Below are positions 9,257 to 19,781 of a stretch of DNA of 64,000 bases, one piece after another. The position numbers were made by a program, and so were the translations under genes. The notes beneath the pieces are model-generated. The model worked only from the letters and a program-made list of their open reading frames with translations, was not told the origin of the DNA and searched no databases. Numbering within the stretch: the first letter of the stretch is position 1; every line of letters begins with the position of its first letter. Source of the stretch: Erodium maritimum (taxonomy: Eukaryota > Streptophyta > Magnoliopsida > Geraniales > Geraniaceae); assembly GCA_963921825.1 (NCBI GenBank), contig OY997590.1, forward strand, positions 52,717,039-52,781,038. The letters run 5' to 3'.

Positions 9257-10086
9257 TTTTTTTGATCGGCAAAGACGAAATTTAATTAACCTCTTCTGAG
9301 GCGGAAAAGGATTACAAAAAAGCAAACTCACTAGAGCTTGCAAAGCATCCAAAGATCAATCAAGTTGATCCAAAGGCAAGAACAAAAAAACCATTAAGGC
9401 TTGAGTAACAAGTAACTTGCGGCTCAAGTAATTACATTAAAGCATGAGAGATCAAACTTCAGCACAACAAGATGAGATAGGGCCAGCAAGTGAGGTATGC
9501 AGGAGCCGGGAAGTGAGTATTATCAGGCAACAGAGTGTGTTGTGATGAGTCTGAGCTAAGAATTAATGAGAGCAGGGCCAGTTTATGTAGGTTTTGTGTC
9601 CCTCTTGAGATATGAAGTGAGTCCCTCGTGTGAGATGAAGTGATCAGATAAAGAAGCATTGAGCTTTATGTAGCACTTATAATAATCTTGAAATAAGTAT
9701 GCAGCACCAGTCAAATAAGCCATGTATCTGCTCCTAAGGAAGGATTGTGTAATGCTGAACTTGAGCATTATGCAGAATCAAAGTGATATGTGAAGCATCT
9801 GCAAAAGAGAAGATTAAAGAAATGGCTAATCCTTGAGACTGATTGCAGCAGACAAAGATTAGCCCCAGAGAACAGAGGAGGGGAGGAGAAGAACACTCAA
9901 ACTTAGAAAAAAACCTACCCACAGACAAGAAGAGTTTGAGAAAAAGAGGAAAGTAACCCACACACAAGAGAAGTAAAGTAATAGGCAAACAAGTAAAGGG
10001 TAAGGATACCCCAGCAAGACCTTACCAAACTCACAGACACTCCCCAAAACCTCCCAGCCTCCCAACCCCAAAACCCCAACCCAAGA
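9257..10086 (-). other. 3' UTR of LINE A
   Basis: Non-coding on the sense strand beyond the ORF2 stop. The first part is GT-rich. Near the end, a stem (CCTCTTC 9290-9296 / GAAAAGG 9304-9310 on the plus strand; one G-U wobble in RNA) lies about 30-50 nt before the poly(A). The homologous hairpin is present in LINEs B and C, and a different one in D. Confidence 0.6.
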
Positions 10087-13000
10087 TCATTTTTTTACCA
10101 AGTCCCTTGGCCTAGTGATCCAGCCAAGAAGAGTGAAGTGATATGTTTTATCAAATGAAGCCCATTCCCAGCTGAAGGTAGTGTTCAGAACCTTGTTAAA
10201 GAGCATTGCTGCAGAATCTACCTGACCATTGAAGATAAAAGCATTTCTTGAGATCCAAAGTTGCCAAAGTAATGACTGAAGGATGTTGCACCAGCTTCTT
10301 CTAAGTACAGTAGGGACCAGATATGGCCAAGAGCAAAAGACAGACTTTAGATCACAGGGGCAAACCCAAGTAATACCCCACCATTGTAAAATTGATGCTA
10401 TGAGATCTCATGCCTTCTTGCAGTGAAGTAAGATGTGTGAACAGTCCTCAAAGTCCCAATTACATTGAGGACAGATAATATCATTTAGTGAAAGGGACAT
10501 TCCTCTGCCATCTAAGAAGCATTTGGTGGGGATAGCTTCTAGGCAAGCTAGCTAGCAGAAGGCAGTAATTTTTGAAGGTACCCCAGTTAACCAAAGGTGT
10601 TTTGTCCACTGTGGTGAGGAGGATTGTTGAGCATCCAGGAGTGAATACATTTTATGGACACTAAAGCCTTTTTCATCACCTGACCAACTGAGCTTATCCT
10701 CTAGAGGAGTTAATCTAGTAACATTGAGTATAGCACAAATACAACCCCATTCAAGAAGTTCCCATCCCCTTGCATTTCTTCTGAGATCAAGATTCCAATC
10801 ATTCCCTTCCCACAGTTCAGCTATGATAGTATTTTTTTAATTTGGCCAGTAGATAAATTCTGGGAAAGAGGAGCTTGAAAGGTAACTCTCCCCACCAAAT
10901 ATCCTCCGAAAAATAGATTCTAGTCCCTTTTCCCAGTGTCCAGGAGAGGCCCTTGCTTCCAAACCAGTCTGCAAAGTATTGGTCTTTAGCCAAAGAGATA
11001 ATATGGGAAAAAAAGCTTGAACCTCTCAATTCAGTAAAATTAGATAAATCCCAATCTTTGATGGATCCTCCATATCTAGCACAAATGATTTGCTTCCATA
11101 GGGAGTTGTCTTCAATAGAAAACCTCCACCACCATTTTGCAAGAAGGGCCAAATTCATCAAGTGTAAGTTTTTAATCCCAAGCCCCCCATGAAGCTTATG
11201 TTTGCAGACTTGATACCAGCTCACTTTGCAGAAAACTCTAGAAGGGGCAGATCCATGCCAAAGGAATTTTCTTTGCCAAACTTCCATGGATTTTATAATA
11301 GATTTGGGTGCCTTCAGTAAGGAGAGAAAGTAGAGAGGCAATGCACTGAGGGTGGTCTTGATTAAGGTGATCCTACAACCAAAGGATAAAGTTTTAGCTT
11401 GCCAAAGGCCCAGGGAAGATTTGAATTTTTCTAAGATTGGCTTCCAAGTAACCACTTTCCTTGGATTGGACCCTAAACTGAAACCTAGATACTTGAAAGG
11501 CAAAGCTTCCACAGTACAAGCTAAGATATCTGCATAGGCTTGTGTTTCTTCAGAGGACAGGTTTAGAGGGATCAAAGCAGATTTTCCAAAATTAACTTTC
11601 AAACCAGCAGTTAATTTGAACATTTCTAGTGCATGTTTCAAGTTTAAAGCTCCATGAGGGGTTGCTTGTATGAAAAAATAGAATCATCTGCAAATTGTAG
11701 GTCTGAGATCTGTAGACCTGAGGAGCCAATTGTTATGCCTTGGAATTCTGAATGTGAGAGGCCTGTCTTCATAATTTGATTTAGTCCTTCAGCAGCCAAG
11801 GAGAAAAGAAGTGGTGAGAGTGAGCAACCCTGTCTGAGGCCCCTAAACATGGGGATATCTGGGGAGGGAGAGCCATTGATCAATACTGACATATGAGCTT
11901 TAAAACAAGAAATCATCCACAGTCTCCAAAGCACTCCAAAGCCAAGTTTTTTCAAGAGTTTCATCATGTATTCCCAGTTGATATTGTCAAAAGCCTTTTC
12001 AAAGTCAGCTTTAAATATTAGAGCCTTGATCTTCTTTTGTTTGATCTCCTGAACAACTTCATTTGCAGCAAGGACACCATCAAGGATCTGCCTCCCAGCT
12101 AGGAACCCAGTTTGTTCAAAACCAACCAAAGGGCTTATCACCAATTTCAGTCTCAATGATAACAGCTTAGTTAGGATTTTGTATACTCCCCCATTAGACT
12201 GATAGGCCTAAAGTCTCCAAAGGTTATTGGAGTAGAGCACTTGGGGATGAGGGCAATGAATGAGGAATTAAGACCTTTTCCAAGATGGCCTGATCTGTGG
12301 AAGTGTGAGAAGAAGTTCATGAGATCTTCCTTTAAAATTGGCCAGCAAATTTGATAGAACTTTAAGGTGAATCCATCTGGACCAGTAGCTTTATCCCCAG
12401 CACGGGACATTAAAGCCTTAACCACTTCTAGCTTAGAGAAGGGTCTTTCAATCCAACTAGCTTGTTCTGAGGAGATGGACTTGAAGGGTAGGAGATCAAT
12501 ATTAATTGGCATTGTGACTGGTTTAGAGAACCTATTCTTGAAATGATCAGCCGCTGCCACTTTGATTTCCTTTGGATTTTGCAGCAATTCATCATTAACC
12601 AGGATTTGAGTGATCTTATTTCTATTACCTTTGTAATTTGCCAGGAGGTGGAAATTTTTTGAGGGTTTGTCACCTTCATAGAACCACTTTCTTCTTGCCT
12701 TCTGACTCCAGAGCTTGGAGAGAAGTTTAGTCTTCTTGATCAATTCAGCTTTGCAGGCTCCCTTGGCATTACATTCTTGGGGATTGAGAGGTCTTTGTTC
12801 CAGCAGAGAGTCATAGGCATCAATCTTGTCTTTGAGATCCTGGACTTGTGTATCAAGATGTCCATAGATCTGAGTGTTCCAGACTTTTAACATTCCTTTC
12901 AACAAATTGAGTTTTTGCCACAAGACCAGATGAGGCAGGCCTGTGATTTGGAGGCTAGTCCAGAAGTTCTCCACAGCAGAATAGAATCTATCATCTTCAA

Positions 13001-13745
13001 GCCAGACATTAAGGAACTTGAAAGGTTTGGGTCCCCAGTCAAGTTGATCATCATAGAGCAAAAGAGGCTTGTGATCAGAGATGCTCCTTGGTAAGCATTT
13101 CTGAGTGAGAGCTTTGAATTTACTAAGAAAGTCAATTGAGATAAAGAATCTGTCAATTCTTGATGCCTGTGATCCTGGCCCAAACCATGTGAATTTTCCA
13201 CCAGTGAGGGGAAGATCCAGTAATGCCATATCATTGAGAAGAGTTTGTAGGTTGTTCATATCTAAATTTGAAGCCCTATTGGATGTTCTATCTGAGGGGG
13301 AGAGTACAGCATTGAAGTCTCCAGCTAGAAGAAACAAAGAGGTTGTTGAGATAGCTTGTAGTTCAGTGGAGAGATCCTCCCATAAGACCCTCCTGCCCCT
13401 TTTTTTGCAAGGAGCATAAACATTTGTAATACAGCAAATGTGATTCAATTCTTTAGACAGGCCAATCCAAATCAAAGCTCCATTAATCTTTTTGGTAGTG
13501 ATCACCTGAAATGAATTTGTTCTCCAACAAGTAATTAGCCCTCCAGAGGAACCAGAGGCTGGGATGAAGTCCAATTCCCAACCCCAATTCATACTACAGT
13601 TTCTGAGAAAGCCAAAGGGAATAGTTTCCAGCTTTGATTCTTGAATTAAAAGCATCTGTGGTTGTTGCTTGGATAGCAAGGCACCCAATGTCTTCTTCTT
13701 CTGAGATGAAGACACACCTCTCAAATTCCAAGAGAGGATTTTCAT
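10087..13745 (-). pseudogene. LINE A ORF2: AP endonuclease, reverse transcriptase, zf-RVT; several frameshifts
   Basis: ORF2 makes the nick and the cDNA in target-primed reverse transcription. 13745-12171 reads the endonuclease (MKILSWNLRG, IQESKLE, AGDFNAVL, GGKFTWFG, SRIDRFF, SISDHKPL) and the start of RT (KATGPDGFTLKFYQ, FRPISLMG). A frameshift near 12160 leads to GFLAGRQILDG, FKADFEKAFD, RGLRQGCSLSPLLF and the catalytic LQFADDSIF (FADD in place of the more usual YADD). A second shift near 11645 leads to KYLGFSLGSNPRK, LPLYFLSL and LLAKWWWRFS (11641-10817). Beyond 10817 the frame breaks again, but zf-RVT is readable (CPQCNWDFEDCSHILLHC). The final stop is TGA at 10087-10089. Confidence 0.9.
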
Positions 13746-13753
13746 GAGTTTGA

Positions 13754-16246
13754 TTACTGAGAAACCAAGGAGGTGACCAGATTTATCACCTCCTTGCCAG
13801 AATAAATAAGAGACAAATGATATTCATCTTCATCAGTATGATCCTCCAACACTTCTGTTAATTTTGCATCTTCAATCAAAGCAAGGTGTTCAATAATTTG
13901 TTTGTCACTGCAGTCAGCATGGAGCCCTATTTTTTTCCCAAAAGACCAGGCTTTTTTTGCTTCAATAAGCTTCTGAGTTGAGAGTGTATTCCTTGGTCTC
14001 TCCTTCAGACTTGATCTTGTTTGATAAGCATGTGTAGAGCTTGAGGGCTTTTGTTTTTTACCTCTGGATTTTTTCGAATGTGATTTGAATTCAGCACCTG
14101 ACACCTTTTCTGATATTCCTTTAGACAACCCTAGGAAATCAGAAACCTCTTTTATTTGTATGGCCTGCAAGTCCAGCTGTGGATGTGTAATGGGAGTGCT
14201 TTGGGAGCTGAAAATATCCTCCAACCCAATGTGTTGTGTGTTGGTGGTCCCCAAGGATGGTAAGTGTTGAGTTTGGTCTGCAAGTAAAGGACTCTTTCCC
14301 AAGGATCCAACTATAGCTTCTATTAGAGGGAGGTCAGTACAACCCATCTTGGGCAATAAATGCTGATTTGCTTGTGTACTTGTATCTTGTAATGGGGATT
14401 GGACAGTGGGGAGAGGCAGCAAGGTAACTGGTTCAATTGTGTTTCGAGGGGGAGTTTGAATAGTACCAGAGAATTTAGTTGATTCGGTAGTGGCCACTGT
14501 AGCAGGTGTCTCAGAAATGATTCTTTGATCCAAGGACATCTTCTACAGATCATTGAGGTGTTGGATCTGCAAAGGGCCTTCAGGGGATCGGACTAAGGTA
14601 TCTTGTACAAATTCCAAGTCATCAGAAGTATCCATTATGACTAAAGTAGCAGGTGTTGGAGAATTTTGAGCAACATTCCTCTGCAGATCCAAATCCATAA
14701 ATACTTGAGGGTCAGTGTTCTGAACTGGAGTGACTCCCTTCAAGGCAAGAATTGGTGCCATTAAAGCCTGATTGGTAGTAGTTGTTTCCAGGGGAATAAA
14801 TGTAGAAGGAGTGTTTTCAGCTGAAGTGTGAGGACTTTGGATGTGAGGTTGTTGGGAGGGGCTATTTTGTGGTGAGTGGAGAGCCAAGCCATCTTCCTCT
14901 TCATTTTCAGAAGAACTTAATTCAAATTGAGAGCTACCAGCACTTGAGGTGGATGATTTGCCCATAATTTCAGCTACTTCATCCAGAACAGCTTCTTTGA
15001 TCCAAACCTTACATTTTTTCTGCCCCAAGAAGATGTCAACTTGTGTTGAAATAAATTCATAGTGATTGGTGTGTATAAGAATTAGGGTTGTATCAATCTT
15101 AACACCAGCAATAGAGTTTGGATGAGAGTAAACATAATCTCCAAGGGTAGAGACTGCAGTAGCAAAGGTCTCCTCACACCAACCATGATAGGGTAAACCA
15201 TGAATACTAACCCATTTGAAGCAACCATCTTTCTCACAAAGTCTGTCCATGTTTGGGATGAGTGTGAGCCATTTACTGAGCCAGAGACCATCTTCTTTTA
15301 TTAGTTCTTTACCAAAATGAGGGTCAGGGCAATGAACTAGAAGAACCCTATTTCCTAGAGATTTGATATGTATCTCAAAGACTCCTTCAGAAGCAAAGTT
15401 TGCCATAATAGTGTGAGCTGTATAATTTTGATGGGCTATAGCTAAAATGCTATTTCTGAGAAGGAGTTGCTGCTGAACTACTATAGAGCCTTAGGGCCTC
15501 AGAGGAATGTAGCTTCTTGTGGGAGTTGAAGATTGATTCAGTGGTTGATGGCCATTCTTTTCAAGCAGTAAAGAAGTGACTCTTGCTTGAGTGACAAATA
15601 ATTTGAAGCCATTGAAGGTGTAGTCATTAAAGGTGTTGATGGCTTCCTGCAATTGTTGATGAGTGGTAAAATAACAGAAGCCATAGAGTTTATCTTTTTT
15701 ATTTACTTGAGAGGCAATATGAGCTCTTTTGAGTCCTCCTATTTCCGAGAAAATGCTGTGCAACCATGATTCTGTGGCTTTGCTTGGTAGATTGTGGATG
15801 TAAGCTGCAATATTTCCCCAGTTGGCAGTGGATAAAGGTCTGGAGCTACTGGCTTGGGCTTGATTGTATAGTAAATCCTCTGTTTGAACCTTTGCTTTGC
15901 CTTTTGAATTTTTGAGATGAGGGTGTGTATACTTCAGTTTAGCAATGGAGGATGGAGGAGTTGACTCAGGAACTGAGTTGATTGGTTGAAAGAAATTGTC
16001 ATAAAACATTTTTCTTCCATCCAACAGTTTGGTTTGGCCTCCTGGAGAGTACTCTTGGGTTTTATCAGTGGCTGGGGAGTGCTGGTGAGGTAGCTTGTGG
16101 TTGTAAGGTACCAAAACTTGATGCAGAGGAAGCTCAAAACCAGGAGGAGGGCCTATAGAGGAAGAGGAAGGTTGTTGGATGGGTTCAGCACTTCTTGAAA
16201 CAGGGCCTGGGACTGGTTCACCACTTAATTCTTGCATTGTTAACAT
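13754..16246 (-). pseudogene. LINE A ORF1: RRM and DUF4283-like domain, two in-frame stops
   Basis: A single frame of about 830 codons is interrupted by TAA at 15491-15493 and TAG at 14543-14545. The order is: N-terminus MLTMQELSGE; GPPPGFEL; a conserved block DKTQEYSPGGQTKLLDGRK and FYDNFFQP; an RRM (IAAYIHNLPSKATESWLHSI, YGFCYFTT, FNGFKLFVTQA; about 15820-15580); then a DUF4283-like domain (LGNRVLLVHCPD, FKWVSIHGLPYHGWCEETF; about 15370-15000); a long low-complexity linker; and a C-terminal module with HAYQTRSS and KKAWSFGKKIGL. The protein presumably coats the element RNA. ORF2 begins 8 nt after its stop. Confidence 0.82.
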
Positions 16247-16522
16247 TGTCGGAGTCTAAGCAGAAAACAAAAGTTCTTGAGCTGCTAGAGATCAAGAGTA
16301 AGGCTGAGGAGATAGGACGATCAAATCAGAATCAGGATGTTGAGGAATAAGGTGAAGATGTCAAGTAGATTGTTGTAGAGATTGCTGAGTTGTGAAAGGA
16401 GATGAAGAACACATGAAAAAGATTTGAAGATGCTACTGTAGGTAGATGCATAGCTACTGTAGCTAAGTATGAGATTAATTTTTCACCATGATTAATATAA
16501 TATCTTAAATAACTGAGTACTT

Positions 16523-16923
16523 GGAGACCCTGAAATGCCATAATCTATCCATAAGCCATCAATTGATGAAAATGTGGTGCTCCGTCCAGAAATTTTAAAA
16601 CTTTGAGGGTTAGGGACCCCAATTTGTAACTTCAAAAGAAAAAAAACACGGGTCTATGGTCTGATTACGTTAGAGGGAGCCTAAATTGCTTACCCTCCTC
16701 AAACAATCCTAAGGCTTTTGGACAGGCCAAAAATCAAATATACAAGAGGTACTTTAACTCGCCCCATACAGAGTGTACATCGTTCCGGATAAAGCCAATT
16801 CTATCAACCATTATGAACAAACAAAGAAATTGAATGCTCTCATGTATACATCAAAAAGAGTGCAATTAGTTCTTTTCGAAGGTTTCAAAACACAATTGAA
16901 ACTTCCACTCACCCCACACACAT
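16523..16923. other. Non-LINE spacer between LINEs A and B
   Basis: About 400 bases of moderately AT-rich DNA. No open frame, element end or RNA gene was recognised. With the 18-bp, 209-bp and later pieces it is part of the old locus into which four LINEs inserted. Confidence 0.6.
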
Positions 16924-17103
16924 AACAAGTGCATTATGATTATTTTGATTCGAAATTTCTCTTTAGCGGCTACAGTGGTGCTACAGTGCTATCTTCAAGT
17001 TGTTCTTCGGGTTCATCACAGCTACAGTAGTTGCTCTGCTTTCTTCACATATATCTTCAACATCAAGGATCGCTAGTACTGATCAAACCCAGTTTTCTTT
17101 CCC

Positions 17104-17142
17104 GGTGTAGTGTCCAGGATGGCCACAGGCCATCGGACCACC
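17104..17142 (+). promoter_or_regulatory. Folded 5' UTR element of LINE B
   Basis: Read as RNA, GGTG pairs with CACC, GTCC with GGAC, and ATGGCC-aca-GGCCAT forms a perfect inner hairpin; TAGT sits as a bulge between the first two stems. The same architecture with different inner-stem bases occurs in LINE C (31646-31687) and LINE D (32389-32430). The function is unknown. Confidence 0.6.
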
Positions 17143-17227
17143 GGATTCTGGGTTCCGTTTATATTCTCAACCTCTTTCAGAATCATCTAGTTCCTCTGTT
17201 CTCATCTCCAGTCTCTGAACCTTCGTC

Positions 17228-19775
17228 ATGGTCCTTACCATGGAAGAGCTTAGTGGAGAACATGCTCAAACTCTTCTTCAGATATTACCTCCAGTTCAGA
17301 CACATCCTACTTGCAAGAAACAGATGAGAAGGAAGGAAGTGGGTTCAGATTCAGACAGAACTCAAGAGTACTCAAGGGGAGGCCATACAAAACTCTTACA
17401 AGGTCAGAAGATATTCTATGACAAAAACTTTAGACCACTTCACTCTGATACGGATACTACCCCTTCTTACTCCAATAGAAAGCTTGGAAGGAAAAGAAAT
17501 GATGTGACTCTGAGGAAAGAAACTAAAGTTGGTTGCTCTAGACCGGTTCTTAAGGACTCTTGGAAAAGGAAAGCAGTTGGTAAACCCATAGCTACTGAAC
17601 CTCAAGCCTCTTCTTCAATGGGTTATCCTCCTCCTGGTTTTGAATTGAAGCAACCAAACTTCATTCACAAAGAGAAGGCTTCCCCAAGGAGTTAAAGAAC
17701 ATTCCGAGGCAGACTCAGGAATTCAATATTTCTCTGCTTTCATTTGCAATCTCCCACCTCAAACTGATACTCTTTGGCTTACAAAATTATTTGAAAACAC
17801 TCCTGGCTTTTGTAAGGCTTTGAAGGCAGCCAGAACTAACCCACGAGGAAGATCTTATGGTTTTCTCTACTTCAACACTCTTCACACTCTTGAAGAAGCC
17901 ATTCTTCGATTTAATGGTTTAATATCCTTGGGGCATAAGCTTTTTCTAACCAAAGCTTGGGACAGGAGCAAAGGAGGATTCAGACACATCCCTAGACTCA
18001 ACAAAGAAGCCATCTTTGAGGAGTTTACTCATACCGGATCTATAATTACAGAGAAAGCTAGATTATTGAAGAAAGTTCATCTTGCTATTATACATTCAAA
18101 CTTAAAGGTTGCTGATGTGAGGAAAGAGCTGGTAGCAAAAGATATCTTCGAGGTTCAATTGTTAGACTTGGGAAATAGAGCAGTCTTGGTCTATTGTGAA
18201 GATGAGTTCTACCATGAGGAGATTTTAAATCAAGGAGGAGACTGGTTAAAAGAATGGCTGACATTCTTACCTATGTTCAATTATCTCAGTTCTAGAGGAG
18301 GAAGATTTACCTGGGCTGCTATACAAGGAATTCCTTACAGTGGGTGGTGTGAGGAATCTTTCCAAGCTGCTGCAGCAAATCTTGGCTTATTAATTTTTAC
18401 TCATCCTCACACAAAAGCTGGTACAAGTATTGATAAGGCTTATGTGCTCATGCATACCTCAGACTTCAAACCCTTCAGTGAAGAAGCCTCTTTATTTCTA
18501 GGAAGGATTAAATACAAAGTTCTCATCAGTTCTTTGGAGGAAAACTCTATACCTCTATTTCCTGTTCCTCCTGAATATTCTGGTTGTAGCACCTCTCCAT
18601 CCAAAAATTCAGAAGATTTAATGTCCTCTGAATTTGGAGCAACCCTACCTGAAGTTAATGCAACTGAAAATCTGTTGGATCAAAATCAACCAGTTCCAAC
18701 TCCCAGAGAGCCTCAGCATTCATTACTCCCAACAACAAACATGCCACTGGTTCTAGCAGAGACAACAAAGGAAACTGAAGGAACTCCAAGTGATTTAACT
18801 CTACAAAATCTCATAGTCAAGGACACTTTTGAATCACAAGACATTCCTCAATCATTGCCATCTTTGCCAACAACACCTTGCATTCTTGGTTCTTCTGATA
18901 TCTGCAAAAGCCAAGACTTAGCACCAGAACATGAGCAAATCTCTACAGTGCTTGTTCAAATTTCAGATACCCCCCTTCAAGATGAACCTTGCCAGCTCAC
19001 AAATCAAATCACAGCCTCACCAATGGCTCATTTTCAGGAGATCACAGCTGCACAGCCTCTAAATCCTTTGGATAATGCTATTATCCTTGAACCTACTCAT
19101 ATCTCTCCTACTTTTCTATTAACAGATAGGACAGGCATGGAGGAGCATTTATTAAGGGGAAAGGATCAAGATGATTTATGCATATTTCCAGCCTTGGCTT
19201 TAACTACTTCTGACCCTCAAAGGGATGTTGGTTCCAAACAATCACAATCATCTGTCTTGGTGGGGCTGGACTGCTTGAACAGTGGATTAGAAAACACTGA
19301 TTGTTCACTTCAGTTGGAATTAGACCAAGTAGAAGAGGCAGCTGATTTTTTAGGGCTGAGAAGAAACACCTCTCCTTCTCCTTCCACTTATACTAAACTC
19401 TTATCTAAAAAGAAGAAGAAATCGGTTAGGAGCACCTCACCTCATGCCTACAGTACTAGATCAAAGCTGAGGAGTACCTCATTATCCTCCATTGTCTCAA
19501 CTCCCTCAGTCCCACAGCTGGAAAAGGAAAAAAGCAAACATTTCCTAGAAGAAGACTCCTTTGCCAAGAAAGCTTTGGGTTTTGGAAAATCTATAGGCTT
19601 GAAAGCTTCAGTTGCAGATCAGGTTATTCTAAATCAGATAAATGATCTGCAAAATATCAATAAAATCTCAGTGGACTGTCGTGAAGGGTCAGAGGAAGAA
19701 GTAGCTGACCTTGGTAAAGATACTGATCCGGATCCTCACATGGAGAAGGGTTCCAAAGGTTCTACAAATCTCTAA
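17228..19775 (+). pseudogene. LINE B ORF1: RRM and DUF4283-like domain, one frameshift
   Basis: 17228-17695 encodes MVLTMEELSGE, the block DRTQEYSRGGHTKLLQGQK and FYDKNFRPLHSDTD, and further on PPPGFELKQ. A frameshift around 17640-17695 moves to the frame that runs to 19775. The second frame reads the RRM (FSAFICNLPPQTDTLWLTKL, YGFLYFNT, LGHKLFLTKAW; about 17730-17960), the DUF4283-like domain (LGNRAVLVYCEDEFYHEE, FTWAAIQGIPYSGWCEESF; about 18020-18540), a long acidic Ser/Thr/Pro-rich linker, and the C-terminal module HAYSTRSKLRS ... KKALGFGKSIGLKA ... EGSEEEVADL. The PPPGFE motif lies after the TQEYS block here but before it in A and C. ORF2 follows after 6 nt in the same frame. Confidence 0.83.
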
Positions 19776-19781
19776 CATCCT

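Larger units (their letters stand above)
9257..16508 (-). mobile_element. LINE 'A': near full-length BNR-like L1 (about 7.25 kb)
   Basis: On the minus strand: a 5' UTR (16508-16247), ORF1 (16246-13754), ORF2 (13745-10087), an 830-bp 3' UTR and a tail GCCGATC plus poly(A) (plus-strand T run 9255-9263). Flanks ATAACCGAGTACTT (9243-9256) and ATAACTGAGTACTT (16509-16522) form a 14-bp target duplication with one mismatch. ORF1 with an RRM matches the BNR sub-clade of plant L1 elements. Both ORFs are broken, so it is not autonomous now. Confidence 0.88.

Noticed and set aside
9734..10071. Hydrophobic frames after ORF2 of LINEs A, B and C that look like membrane proteins
   Set aside because: Caused by the GT-rich start of the LINE 3' UTR; not conserved as protein between copies.
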